Assembly: GCF_011492965.1 (NCBI RefSeq)
Contig: NZ_CP045121.1
Coordinates: 3,782,001 to 3,846,000 of the forward strand
Direction: 5' to 3'
DNA: 64,000 nt
From: Rubrobacter marinus
GTDB lineage: Bacteria; Actinomycetota; Rubrobacteria; Rubrobacterales; Rubrobacteraceae
Part shown: piece by piece, positions 1 to 14,504 of the stretch
Position numbering within the stretch: the first letter of the stretch is position 1
How the letters are laid out: every line of letters starts with the position of its first letter
The notes under the pieces: generated by a model
Databases searched by the model: none
Told to the model about the DNA's origin: nothing
What the model saw: the letters and a program-made list of their open reading frames with translations, nothing else
Made by a program: the position numbers and the translations under genes

Positions 1-1
1 C

Positions 2-403
2 CTGCTTATAGGGGACGCCGCGCACGTGATGAGCCCGGTCGGGGGCGTTGGGATCAACTACGCCATCCAGGACGCCGTGGCGGCGGCGAACATCCTGAGC
101 GGGCCGCTTCGGGAGAGCCAGGATCGGCTCGTCGACCTCGACACGGGGTACCTCCGAGCGGTGCAGCTTCGCCGCGAGCTGCCGACGCGGACCATACAGG
201 CGGCGCAGTCGCTGATGCAGCGCCGCGTGCTCGCGGTCGCCCTCGGCTCCGACGAGCCGTTCGAGCCGCCGCTCGCTATGCGCCTGTTCCTCCGGGTGCC
301 GGTCTTGAGGGACATCCCCGCCCGCATGGTCGCCTACGGCCTCTGGCCCTCCCGCGTGAAGGAGGGAGCCTACCCCGCCGCCGCGCCGGGCGAGGCGGCG
401 TAG
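2..403 (+). CDS. FAD-dependent monooxygenase, C-terminal part (cut by window edge)
   Basis: The reading frame is open from the first bases of the window to the TAG at 401-403, about 133 residues. It opens with the GDAAH motif followed by SPVGGVGINYAIQDA, the FAD ribityl-binding region near the C-terminus of the PHBH-type aromatic hydroxylase family (FAD_binding_3). Such enzymes use NAD(P)H and O2 to hydroxylate small substrates. The N-terminal GxGxxG dinucleotide site lies outside the window, so the substrate cannot be guessed. The family is clear; the gene is partial only because of the window edge. Confidence 0.85.
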   Translation: MLIGDAAHVMSPVGGVGINYAIQDAVAAANILSGPLRESQDRLVDLDTGYLRAVQLRRELPTRTIQAAQSLMQRRVLAVALGSDEPFEPPLAMRLFLRVPVLRDIPARMVAYGLWPSRVKEGAYPAAAPGEAA

Positions 404-407
404 GGTC

Positions 408-1254
408 GTGTCCGGCGGCCAGGAGGTCTCGGCCCCGCGGAGCAGACGCGGGGCCAGGCTCCCGTGGTTGTGCCTCTGGCTCGTTTTACTGCCCGGCCTG
501 CTGTCGGCCGCCTGCGGCGCCCGGCCGGAGGAGAGCGTCGGCCCGTCCCCGGGTGGCTCGTCGGAGATGCCGTCTCCGCCCACCGTGCCCGAGGGCACCG
601 CGGAAGGAGCGAGCGGGGCCGGCGCGGGAGAGGCGAGGAGCAGCCCGGAGAACGGGGAGCTCGACGCGCGGTTGATCTCGGCCGCCGGGAGCGGCGACGC
701 GGGGACGGTCGAGAGGCTCCTGGGCGAGGGCGCGAGCGTCCGTGCCCGGGACGCGGACGGGCGGACCGCGCTCGTCGCCGCGGCTTACGGGAACCACCTC
801 GAAGCCGCGAGGGTGCTCGTGGGGGCGGGCGCGGACGTCAACGCCAAGGACGAGACCGAGCAGAGCGCGTACCTCATCTCCACGAGCGAGGTCGGCGACG
901 ACGGGCGCCTGCTGGAGCTCACGCTCGAGAACGGCGCGGACGTACGTAGTCTTGACTCGTACGACGGTACAGGGCTCATCCGGGCCGCCGATCGGGCCAC
1001 GTCCGGATCGTCGAGAGGCTCCTCGAGACCGAGACGGACGTCGACCACGTCAACGAGCTGGGCTGGACGGCGCTCCTGGAGGCGGTCATCCTCGGCGGCG
1101 GGGACGCGCGCCACACCGAGATCGTGCGGCTCCTCGTCGAGGGCGGCGCGGACCCGAACATCCCGACGGCGAGGGCGTCACCCCGCTCGGGCACGCGCGC
1201 GCCAACGGCTACGACGAGATGGCGGAGATCCTGGAGGCCGCCGGCGGGCGCTGA
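408..1254 (+). CDS. Ankyrin-repeat lipoprotein (two frameshifts)
   Basis: The GTG start at 408 gives a lipoprotein-type signal: a basic N-terminus, the hydrophobic stretch LCLWLVLLPGLL and an LSAAC lipobox. A low-complexity Gly/Pro/Glu linker follows, then ankyrin repeats with the DGRTALVAAAYGNHLEAARVL consensus pattern. The repeats continue only if one base is restored near 1001 and another near 1171, ending at TGA 1252-1254. This predicts a membrane-anchored extracytoplasmic protein-interaction module. No SD is obvious, so the start is uncertain. The two losses look like read errors, although true decay cannot be excluded. Confidence 0.7.
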
Positions 1255-1329
1255 GGGGCGCGCTTTGCAGAAGCCTCCGGGACGGCGTCGCGGGGGACCG
1301 CGAAATACCCCGCCTGTGAACGGGTTTAT

Positions 1330-1358
1330 TTGCCCCCGGGTGCCTTTAAAGGTAGATT
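1330..1358 (+). promoter_or_regulatory. Sigma70-type promoter of the Usp/PCP_red fusion gene
   Basis: TTGCCC at 1330-1335 and TAGATT at 1353-1358 are separated by exactly 17 nt, about 75 nt upstream of the ATG at 1434. An SD (GGGGAG, 1421-1426) precedes that ATG by 7 nt. The match is moderate and was judged by eye. Confidence 0.5.
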
Positions 1359-1433
1359 ACGTGGGCTCGGAGCCGGTGCTCTGGTGCGGGCTGATCTTTT
1401 CTTCGGCATCCTAGAAGCTAGGGGAGCGGGTAC

Positions 1434-3758
1434 ATGTACAAAGAGATCTACGTTCCGGTAGATAACTCGGACTACTCCAACCAGGCGTGCGTCATCGGGG
1501 TGGACGTCGCGCGCCACTTCGGGGGTAGGGTCGCGGGCTGCCACGCCTACGCCGCGAAGATGCACGACGTGCGCTTCCGCCAGATGGAGTCGGGGCTCCC
1601 GGAGGAGTTCCGCGACGAAGACGAGATGAAGCGCCAGCGCAAGATCCACGACCAGCTCATCACCAAGGGGCTGGAGATCATCACCGACTCCTACATCGAC
1701 GTCCTCGAGCCGCTCTGCGAGAAGTACGACGTCGAGCTCGTCCGCCGCTCGCTGGAGGGCAAGAACTTCAAGGTGATCGTCGAGGACGTCAACGAGAACG
1801 ACTTCGACCTCGTCGTCATCGGCGCGATGGGCATGGCCGCCGTCAAGGACACCGTCCTCGGCACCGTCACCGAGCGCGTCGTCCGCCGTCTCACCAAGGC
1901 CGACACCCTGATCGTCAAGGACCTCGACCGCTCCCCGTTCGAGCACATCGTCGTCGCCGTCGACGGCAGCGCCAAGTCCCTCGGCGGCCTCAAGCGCGCC
2001 ATCGAGCTCGCCCGCGAGTTCGGCGGCACCGTCGAGGCCATCTCGGTCTTCGACCCGTACTTCCACTACGCGATGTTCCACTCCATCGCCGGCGTCCTCT
2101 CCTCCAAGGCCCAGAAGGTCTTCCGGTTCAAGGAGCAGGAGAAGCTGCACGAGGAGATCATCGACTCCGGCCTCGCCAAGATCTACACCGCTCACCTCGA
2201 GGTCGCCAAGAAGATCGCCGCCGACGAGGGCGTGGAGCTGAAGACGACGCTCCTGGCCGGCAAACCGTTCGAGCAGACCTTGAAGTACGTGAACGAGGTC
2301 AACCCGACGCTCGTGGTGATGGGCCGCATCGGCTACCACTCCGACGACGAGATGGACATCGGCGGGAACACCGAGAACATGATGCGCTACCTCCCGACGA
2401 ACGTCCTCGTGGGCAACTACGAGTACCAGGCGCCGGACCTGTACACCGCCGCCGAGCACATGACGTGGACGAAGGAGGCGCTGCAGCGCATGGACCGCGT
2501 GCCGGGCTTCGTGCACGGCATGGCGACCGGCGCGATCCTGCGCTACGCCATCGAGAAGGGCTACACGGTCATCACCGCGACCGTCATCGACGAGGTCATC
2601 ATGACCATCCTGCCGCCCGGAGCGATGGAGTCCATGCGGGCCATCGGCGACCAGATGCGCGCCGCCGAGGCCGCGGGCGAGGAGAAGCCCATCGACTCCC
2701 TCTTCAAGGACTTCGACGAGCGGAGCGCCGACAAGGCCAAGGCGAACGGGAACGGCTCCAACGGCCACTCCGAGAAGGACGAGATCCTGCAGGGCGGACG
2801 CGGCGGCTTCGGCAAGTCCGAGGACGAGGGCGACGTCGTCGGGGTCTCCGAGGAGGTGCAGGCGGAGATCCGTCGGGCCGCCCAGGGCAAGGACCGCTAC
2901 GAGTGCGACGTCTGCCGCTACGTGGCGAAGGGGATGCCCGCCCGCTGCCCGGTCTGCGGCTCCGACCCCACCCACTTCCACGCCGTCGACGCCGAGATAG
3001 CGACGACGAACGAGGGCGACAACCTGAACCTCGCCGAGGTCTACGACGGCCGCGAGCTCCACTGGACGGACGACGCGAAGGCCCTCCTCGACTCCCTCGA
3101 CGAGTGGCAGGAGAAGCGCCGCGTCCGGGCCCGCGTCGAGAAGAGCGCCCTCAAGAAGGGCTACTCGACGATCACCCTGGAGTACGTCGAGCAGCAGTAC
3201 CGTGAGGAGACCGGCCGCGAGGCTCCGAAGGTCGAGAAGGCCGAGGCCCCGAAGGCAGGCGGCTGCCCCGTGAGCCACGCCAAGGCGAAGGTCCAGGAGA
3301 CGACGGGCGGTACCTGCCCCATCGACCACTCGGCGTTCCAGAAGGCCGGGGCCCTCGTCCCCGAGGGTGGCTCCAGGGACTTCGCGTGGACGCAGGAGGC
3401 CATCGACCGGCTCGAGCGCGCGCCGAAGGGTTTCATGAGGAACATCTCGCGCAACATGACCGAGAACCTCGCCCGCGAGCGCGGCGTCAAGGAGATCGAC
3501 TTCGCCCTCGTCGAGGACTCGCTCTCCGGGGCGCGGACCACGATGGAGGACGTCATCACCGGCAAGGTCTCCATAGCGGAGCTTGCGACGTCCACCGGCG
3601 AGAAGATCGAGGCCGAGGACGGCGGCGCCCCGCACCCGCCGATGACCGTCACGATGGTCTGCACGGTCTGCAACGAGACCATGCAGGGCATACAGCCCCC
3701 CGACGAGTGCCCCATCTGCGGCGCCCCGCCGGAGGACTTCGAGGCCAAGGATCTGTAG
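1434..3758 (+). CDS. Tandem universal stress protein fused to PCP_red and rubredoxin-like domains
   Basis: This 774-residue protein is uninterrupted. Residues 1-165 and 170-330 are two universal stress (UspA) domains. Three PCP_red-type helical domains follow near 340, 541 and 649, each with a W-T-x-x-A start (TWTKEAL, HWTDDAK, AWTQEAI) and the R/E/G pattern of that family. Two zinc-ribbon/rubredoxin-like knuckles sit at 491-508 (CDVC...CPVCG) and 742-762 (CTVC...CPICG). CPVSH and CPIDH motifs lie near 610 and 628. It is probably a cytoplasmic stress or redox sensor; no enzyme activity can be claimed. An SD supports the start, and a terminator and a ferredoxin gene follow. Confidence 0.9.
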   Translation: MYKEIYVPVDNSDYSNQACVIGVDVARHFGGRVAGCHAYAAKMHDVRFRQMESGLPEEFRDEDEMKRQRKIHDQLITKGLEIITDSYIDVLEPLCEKYDVELVRRSLEGKNFKVIVEDVNENDFDLVVIGAMGMAAVKDTVLGTVTERVVRRLTKADTLIVKDLDRSPFEHIVVAVDGSAKSLGGLKRAIELAREFGGTVEAISVFDPYFHYAMFHSIAGVLSSKAQKVFRFKEQEKLHEEIIDSGLAKIYTAHLEVAKKIAADEGVELKTTLLAGKPFEQTLKYVNEVNPTLVVMGRIGYHSDDEMDIGGNTENMMRYLPTNVLVGNYEYQAPDLYTAAEHMTWTKEALQRMDRVPGFVHGMATGAILRYAIEKGYTVITATVIDEVIMTILPPGAMESMRAIGDQMRAAEAAGEEKPIDSLFKDFDERSADKAKANGNGSNGHSEKDEILQGGRGGFGKSEDEGDVVGVSEEVQAEIRRAAQGKDRYECDVCRYVAKGMPARCPVCGSDPTHFHAVDAEIATTNEGDNLNLAEVYDGRELHWTDDAKALLDSLDEWQEKRRVRARVEKSALKKGYSTITLEYVEQQYREETGREAPKVEKAEAPKAGGCPVSHAKAKVQETTGGTCPIDHSAFQKAGALVPEGGSRDFAWTQEAIDRLERAPKGFMRNISRNMTENLARERGVKEIDFALVEDSLSGARTTMEDVITGKVSIAELATSTGEKIEAEDGGAPHPPMTVTMVCTVCNETMQGIQPPDECPICGAPPEDFEAKDL

Positions 3759-3777
3759 ACGCTAGGAGAAGCTTTTC

Positions 3778-3815
3778 GAGGCCCCGATCCCTAAAGAGGG
3801 GTCGGGGCCTCTTTC
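3778..3815 (+). terminator. Rho-independent terminator after the Usp fusion gene
   Basis: A 14-bp stem (GAGGCCCCGATCCC at 3778-3791 with 3798-3811, one G-T pair) has a 6-nt loop and is followed by TTT. It lies between the Usp fusion stop codon and the ferredoxin SD, so the ferredoxin may rely on readthrough or on its own promoter. Confidence 0.85.
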
Positions 3816-3830
3816 CCTTGAGGAGAGAAG

Positions 3831-4100
3831 ATGGCGAAGACCCACAAGGTGACCTTTCAGCGCAGGGGCGTGACGATAGAGTGCGCCGAGGACGAGTACA
3901 TCCTGGAGAAGGCCGAGGAGGCCGGGCTCAACCTCCCCTACGACTGCCGCAGCGGCACCTGCGTCACGTGCAAGTGCCGCCAGATCGACGGCGAGATGGA
4001 CCAGGACATGGCCTTCGCCCTCGACGACGACGAGCTCGAGCGCGGCTGGCGCCTCATCTGCATCGGCAGCCCCCTCTCCGACTGCACCCTAGACGCCTAA
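3831..4100 (+). CDS. 2Fe-2S plant-type ferredoxin
   Basis: An 89-residue protein with the plant-type 2Fe-2S signature CRSGTCVTC (C-x4-C-x2-C) near residues 40-48 and a distal Cys in LICIGSP near 76. It carries single electrons between a reductase and acceptors such as oxygenases. A strong SD (GAGGAGAGAAG) lies just before the ATG. The nearest possible partners are the P450 at 11.1 kb and the rubredoxin-like domains of the gene immediately upstream; neither pairing is shown by sequence. The length is normal for the family and the gene is intact. Confidence 0.93.
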   Translation: MAKTHKVTFQRRGVTIECAEDEYILEKAEEAGLNLPYDCRSGTCVTCKCRQIDGEMDQDMAFALDDDELERGWRLICIGSPLSDCTLDA

Positions 4101-4168
4101 CCACACAGGACGCCAGCTATAAACAAGCGGGGGGCGAGACGGACGCCTAGGCTCGCGGTGCTACGCGC

Positions 4169-9143
<4,975 letters not shown>

Positions 9144-9421
9144 CAGACCTCACCCGCTCCCAGCTTCGCGGAGGAAGCTGGTCCTGATGCCCTCCGTACG
9201 CGAAACAGCAAAGAAACCTTCACACCGCATGCCTTCCTGAAACCGCCGTTCCAAAGATTATCGTCTGGTGAGCGCCGAAGCTTTAGCCCGAGAAGCGAAC
9301 ATACCCTCCCGTCACGCGGCTCATCTATGGGCCGCTGCCGAGAATACACCGGAACCGCCGATGGGCGGTGGTAGGATCCGGGGTGCGCAGGAGGCAAGGT
9401 CCAGATGGGAGGGTATCCCCT

Positions 9422-10998
9422 ATGAAGGCGCTCCGGGTAGCAGCGGCGCTCGTCGCCCTGGTCTCCCTCGCGCTGCTGTCGCTCCTGTACTCGGCCGAGG
9501 AGGCCGGGGACCCGCCCCGCGAGCCTCGCCCCCCGGTGGCCCGTACGGAGGAGCCCCGAACCACCGCCGCGCGGCCGCCCCCGGAGGAGCCGGTAGCACC
9601 GGAGCCGGAGGGCGCCCTCGTCCCGATCGCGCACATCACCTCGCCCCGCGAGGACGTGAGCATGGAGGAGCTGTCGCGCACGAGGGACCTCGCGGTCCCG
9701 CGGGAGCTCCGGGAGGCGGCGAGCGGCCTGCTCGGCCCCTCCGACCTCGAAGGCATGGAGTCCGTCGGGGCGGTGCTGGACCGCGTGAGCCGGGACCCGG
9801 CGGCGCTCGGGCTCGTGCCGTGGGAGGAGGTCGGTCCCCGGGTGAAGGCGCTGTCGGTGGACGGCCAGGCCCTGCTGCGGCCGGACGCGGCGGCCGGGGA
9901 GGGCTACCCCCTGAGGCCCGCGGGCGCGACCGTCCCGGACGCCGGGGAGTTGCGGCGGGTCGTGGTGGGCGGCGACATCGTGCTGGACCGCGGCCAGAGC
10001 TACGCGGTCATCCAGCAGGGCAGGGGGCTCGGCTTCCCCTCGACGGCGGCTACGCGGCCGTCACCGGGCGCACGCCCGAGGAGAGCCCCTACTCGGAGTT
10101 CGGCGTCGTCCACCAGTTCACCGCCGAGCGCCGGGGCGAGAGCGGCGCGATGCGGGAGTACCTGAGGGGCGCCGACCTCACGCTCGCCAACCTCGAGAAC
10201 CCGGTCGTGCGCGGCGCGACCTGGCACCCGGACGCGACGACCTTCACCGGGGACCCACGCCTGCTGCCCATCCTGGAAGCGGCGGGGATCGATGGCGTAA
10301 CCCTGGGCAACAACCACATCCTCGACGCCGGCGCCCCCGGCCTCTCGGAGACGATAGGGTACCTGCGGGAGGCCGGCATCTCGCACACCGGGGCCGGCAC
10401 CGACCTCGCCTCCGCCCGCGAGCCCATGATCTTCGACCTCGGCGGGACGAGGATCGGCGTCCTCAACTACCAGGGCGTCCCCTCCTACGAGTGGGCCTGG
10501 GCCACGGAGACCGCCCCCGGCACCGCGCCCCTCAGCGAGGACGTCATGGTGGAGGACGTACGCAGGCTCCGGCCCAGGGTCGACCTCCTCGTCGTCATGC
10601 CGCACTGGGGCAACGAGTACCTCGCGACCCCCGAGCCGGGCCAGGTCGAGCTCGCGCACGCGGTGATGGACGCCGGCGCGGACCTCCTCGTGGGCGACCA
10701 CGCCCACTGGCCCAAGGGGATGGAGGTGTACCGGGGCAAGCCCGTCTTCTACGGCACCGGCAACTTCCTCTTCGACCAGTCCTGGTCCGAGGAGACCTCG
10801 ACCGGCATCTTCGCGGAGATCACGCTGTACAGAGGCCGCGTGGTACAGGCCCGCCCCGTCCCCTTCGTCCTCCTCGACTACGCCCAGCCGAACTTCCTCG
10901 TGCCGGAGGCCGGCGGCGACCGGGCCCTGGACACGATCTACAAGACCTCCTTGGGCCCCGAGTTCGAGGCGTACGGGCGGGGCAACCCCGCCCCCTAG
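9422..10998 (+). CDS. CapA-family (poly-gamma-glutamate capsule type) metallophosphatase-fold protein (one frameshift)
   Basis: The ATG at 9422 is chosen over longer frames because GGGAGGG (9407-9413) sits 8 nt upstream. A hydrophobic signal anchor (ALVALVSLALLSLL) and a Pro/Glu-rich linker precede an N-terminal region of unknown type and a CapA domain. Visible motifs are VVGGDIVLDRG, LANLENPV, LGNNHILDAG, MPHWGNEY and GDHAHWPKG, typical of the PGA_cap calcineurin-like fold. One base is missing near 10038. CapA proteins take part in anchoring or export of poly-gamma-glutamate and related polymers, but no capBC genes are visible here, so the substrate is open. Length, about 525 residues. Confidence 0.85.
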
Positions 10999-11112
10999 CC
11001 CGGAGCGAGCCGCCAGGAGGCGCGTCCCTCCAATTCGAACGGTCCACGCCGTCGTGGAGATCGCGGTCACATCCTGCCCGGGGCTTCGCCCCCGAGCCCG
11101 GCGAACTTTGCT

Positions 11113-12521
11113 ATGTTCCTGTCATACACGTCCGTGAGCCCCGGGAGAAGAAGATCTTGCAGCAGACCGTCCCCCGTCTCCGAGCCGGCGCCGAAGTCCC
11201 CGCCTCGGGGCCTCCCGCTCGTCGGCAACCTGGCGCAGTTTCAGAGGCGCCCGCTCGCCACGCTGCTCCGGGCCGCGCGCGAGGGGGCGACGTCGCCCGC
11301 ATAGACCTCGCGTCGCAGCGGTGCTACCTCCTGAGCCGTCCCGAGCACGTCCGGCACGTGCTACAGGAGAACCCGAAAAACTACGTGAAGGGCTACGATA
11401 AGGTCGCGGTGCTGCTGGGGAACGGGCTCGTGATGAGCGAGGGCTCCTTCTGGCGAAAGCAGCGGCGTCTCATGCAGCCGGCCTTCCATCGGAAGCGCCT
11501 GGCGGGGTTCGCGGGGGTGATGGTCGAGGAGACCGCGGCGATGCTCGACGCGTGGGAGGCGCGCGCCTCCGCGGGCGGCGCTCTCGACGTCGCGTCGGAG
11601 ATGACGCTGCTCACGCAGCGCATCATCGTGAAGACCATGTTCGGCACGGAGGTCGGGGAGGACGGGACGAGGATCTCCCACGCCTTCGACGCGGCGCTCA
11701 AGGGGATCGACACTCGGTTCGTGATCCCGCTGTGGATGACGCGCCTGCCCCTGCCGGCGAACCGCCGCTTCGAGCGGGCGCTCTCGATCATAGACGAGGC
11801 GGTCCACCGCATCGTCCGCGAGCGCCGCCGGAGGGGAGAGGAGGACGGGGACGACCTCCTCGGCATGCTCATGGGGGCGCGCGACGAGGAGACCGGGGAG
11901 GGGATGTCGGACCGGCAGATCCGGGACGAGGTCACCACGATGTACCTCGCCGGGCACGAGACGACGGCGGTGACGCTGGCGTGGGCCTGGTACCTGCTCT
12001 CCAAGAACCCGGAGGCCGCCCGCGGGATGCGCGAGGAGGTCGGGCGCGTCCTCGGCGGGAGGCCGCCCGGGGTCGAGGACCTGAAGGAGCTCCTCCGCAC
12101 GAGGGCGGTGGTGGACGAGACGCTCAGGCTCTACCCCCCAGCCTGGGTCGTCTCCAGAAAGGCCGTCGGGGAGGACGAGATCGGGGGCTACCCCATCCCG
12201 GCCGGCCAGATCGTCTTCCTGAGCCCCTACGTAACCCACCGCAGGGAGGACCTGTGGCCGAACCCGGAGGGCTTCGACCCAAACCGCTTCGCCCCCGCCA
12301 ACGGCGAGGGCCGCCCGAGGTTCGCCTACTTCCCGTTCGGGGGCGGCCCCCGCGTGTGCATCGGGAACAACTTCGCTCTCATGGAGGCGACCCTCGTCCT
12401 AGCGATGGTGACGCAGCGCTTCCGGCTCGACCTCGTGCCCGGGCGCACGGTGGAACCGACGCCCAGGGGGACGCTGAGGCCCCGTCCGGGCGTGTGGATG
12501 AAGCCCGTAGCCGTCCCCTGA
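11113..12521 (+). CDS. Cytochrome P450 (one frameshift near the N-terminus)
   Basis: All P450 hallmarks are present: the proline-rich N-terminus PPRGLPLVGN, the I-helix AGHETT oxygen-activation motif, ExxR as ETLRLYP, and the heme-thiolate loop FPFGGGPRVCIG with the Cys ligand. The enzyme is a heme monooxygenase of about 460 residues. One base is missing near 11288, after LLRAAREG. The start is uncertain: ATG 11113 has no SD, while TTG 11157 has a good SD (GGGAGAAG) but sits in another frame. The ferredoxin at 3.8 kb could serve as redox partner. The long-chain-type heme loop suggests a hydrophobic substrate, which is inference. Confidence 0.9.
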
Positions 12522-12817
12522 CCCGAAGTACGGGACCGCGCGAGAAGATCCAGGGCGCCGCATCGCCACGCGACGGAGCCCCCGCCCGCTTCCCGCGGCC
12601 TGCGAGGAGGCGAAGGTAGGGCCGCGGGCGACCAGCGGCCTCCGATCTTCTGGAAGGAACCGTTCCCGTGCGCGTCCGAACGGCCCCGTACGGTTGGCCC
12701 AGCGACGCGCCGCTCCCCGCCGCGGTTTCCCTCCATCGGGCCAAAGACGTCCGCGGGGCCGTCCAGCAAGATGGCCGTGTTGAATCGGCGGTTTTGGAGA
12801 GCTCAGGAGGCTTCACC

Positions 12818-13072
12818 TTGGAAGACACGGCGCGCACGCATGAGGGTTGGGTGGGGTACAAGGAGTACGACCTCGTCTCCATCCCCGCGGACATCCCGGC
12901 CATCGGGGTGAAGATCGGGGAGACGGGGCTCGTGAGGGACCTCGACCTGCGGCTCGGGGGCGACGTGATCGCCACGCTGCAGCTGATCTCCCCCACCGGG
13001 CAAACGAAGGGCTGGGTGGAGATGGAGGTACGGCCCTCGGAGAGGGTGTTGTCGTACTCCGCCGCCGGTTGA
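12818..13072 (+). CDS. Hypothetical protein, 84 aa, TTG start
   Basis: The TTG at 12818 is set by a perfect AGGAGG (12805-12810) 7 nt upstream. The frame stays open further 5', but only through sequence with no SD. The protein is acidic and beta-rich by eye, with no signal peptide, no Cys and no recognised domain. It stands alone between the P450 and the GCS2 operon on the same strand. The preceding 296 bases (12522-12817) hold no gene I can support. Confidence 0.6.
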   Translation: MEDTARTHEGWVGYKEYDLVSIPADIPAIGVKIGETGLVRDLDLRLGGDVIATLQLISPTGQTKGWVEMEVRPSERVLSYSAAG

Positions 13073-13176
13073 CGCACGGGCCCGCTCGGCTTGGGTGTGG
13101 CGCAGCCCCCGCACCGGAGGAGATCGGCCGCCCGGTCAGCCCGTTCGCCGCGCTTTGTGATTAGATTCCGGTCTGG

Positions 13177-14504
13177 TTGCCGGCGATGCGGGGTGGGTGC
13201 GTTTTGAGCTTCGGGGTGCGTCGCGTAGGGCTTGAGCAGGAGTTTTTCCTCGTGGACGAGGCCGGGGTCCTCTCGGACCGCGCCGACGACCTCCTTGCGC
13301 TCTGCCGCGAGAGGGCCGAGGACGCCGGAGGCAAGGGCTCGAACTTCCTCCCGGAGTGTGCCAGGCACATGGTCGAGGTCAACACCTCCCCGGCGCGCTC
13401 GCTGGGAGAGCTCTCGGAGGAGTACGTCGGCAACCTCGGCCTGGCGATCGGGGCGGGGCGGGAGCTCGGGCTCCGGCTGTACCCGCTCGCCACCTACCCC
13501 CTGCGCGTGGAGCCCTCGATGCGCGACGAGCGCCGCTACGAGATCCAGGCGCGGGCCGTCGGGCGGGAGCGGTTCCTGCACGCCGGGCGCTGCGCGGGCG
13601 TCCACCTGCACCTCGAGGTGGAGCCGGAGACGGTGGAGGGTACGGTCGGCGTGGCCTACGGGTCCACGCCGGAGGCGAGGGAGGAGTTGCTGAACGCGTA
13701 CAACCTCGGCATCTCCCTCGACGCGGCCCTCCTGGCGCTCTCGCGCTCGTGCCCCTTCTACGAGGGGCTCGGCACGGGCCTCGCCAACCGGACCTGCTTC
13801 TACCGGGGCGACGGGGTGCTCGCCCCCGCGGGCGTCTACGCGCTCCTGGAGCCCGTCGGCGGCCTCCGTCCCTACGCCGGGAGCACGGAGGAGCTCGTGG
13901 CGCAGCAGTTCGACCGGCTCCACGCCTGGCTCGGGGCGCTCGAGGGGGCGGGGTGAGCCGCGAGCTCTTCTTCGAGGAGGGGGGCGGCCTCCTCGCCTCG
14001 TCCGCCTGGAACCCCGTGCGCCTCAACGCCCACGGCACCGTCGAGCTGCGCGGCATAGACAGCACCTACCCGCGGACGGTGCTCGCGATCTCGGCGCTCG
14101 CGAAGGGCGTCGCCGACCGGGTGCGCCGCGAGGGCCTCGCGGTCGTGCCGGAGGAGGGGCGGCGCGTCTTCGAGGTCGTCGACGGGGCGCTCCTCGTCCC
14201 CGATCACGCGTACATGAAGGGCGAGCTCTTCCGCGCGGCGGCGACGGGGGGCGTGGAGAGCCCGGCGGTCGCAGCGTACCTCGACTCCGTGCTCGGCTTC
14301 TGCGGAGATCCCGCCGCCGCCGAGGCCCTCAAGGAGGGCGACCGTTACCGGAGCGTGGAGCGGGATCTTTTGAGAAACTTCTCGTCCACGCCCTCCGAGG
14401 AGGAGGGGTTGGAGCTCGTGCGCGAGGCCTGCGACCGGCTGGAGAGGGACGTCGCGGCGCTCGGACGGGCGCGGACGGGGGAGGCGGTGACCGATGGAAG
14501 CTGA
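13177..14504 (+). CDS. GCS2-family carboxylate-amine (glutamate-cysteine-like) ligase (one frameshift)
   Basis: The N-terminal VGLEQEFFLVDEAG and the HMVEVNTSPARSLGEL segment match the GCS2 family (YbdK, plant-type gamma-glutamylcysteine ligase, EgtA), which joins the glutamate gamma-carboxylate to an amine using ATP. One G is missing near 13953 in a G run; after it the protein continues through SRELFFEEGG and RGIDSTYPRTV to 14504, about 440 residues. TTG 13204 is an alternative start. Its 3' end overlaps the ATP-grasp gene by 11 bp, so the two are translationally coupled. EgtA is possible because EgtD is encoded 49 kb away, but the operon partners argue for a peptide-amide pathway. Confidence 0.8.

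Noticed and set aside
1326-3635. A 769-codon open frame antisense to the Usp fusion gene, and similar long antisense frames at 33539-35659, 15914-17863 and 54239-56065
   Set aside because: They mirror high-GC coding sequence, show biased Leu/Val/Asp/Gly/Arg composition and no recognisable domain, and oppose well-supported genes with SDs.
9268-9421. N-terminal extension of the CapA protein to 9268
   Set aside because: That frame differs from the signal-anchor frame, has no SD, and the ATG at 9422 has a good SD and hydrophobic start.
11157-11159. TTG with a strong SD as the true P450 start
   Set aside because: It is in a different frame from the N-terminal PPRGLPLVGN segment, and linking them would need an insertion, contrary to the deletion-only pattern; left as an open alternative.
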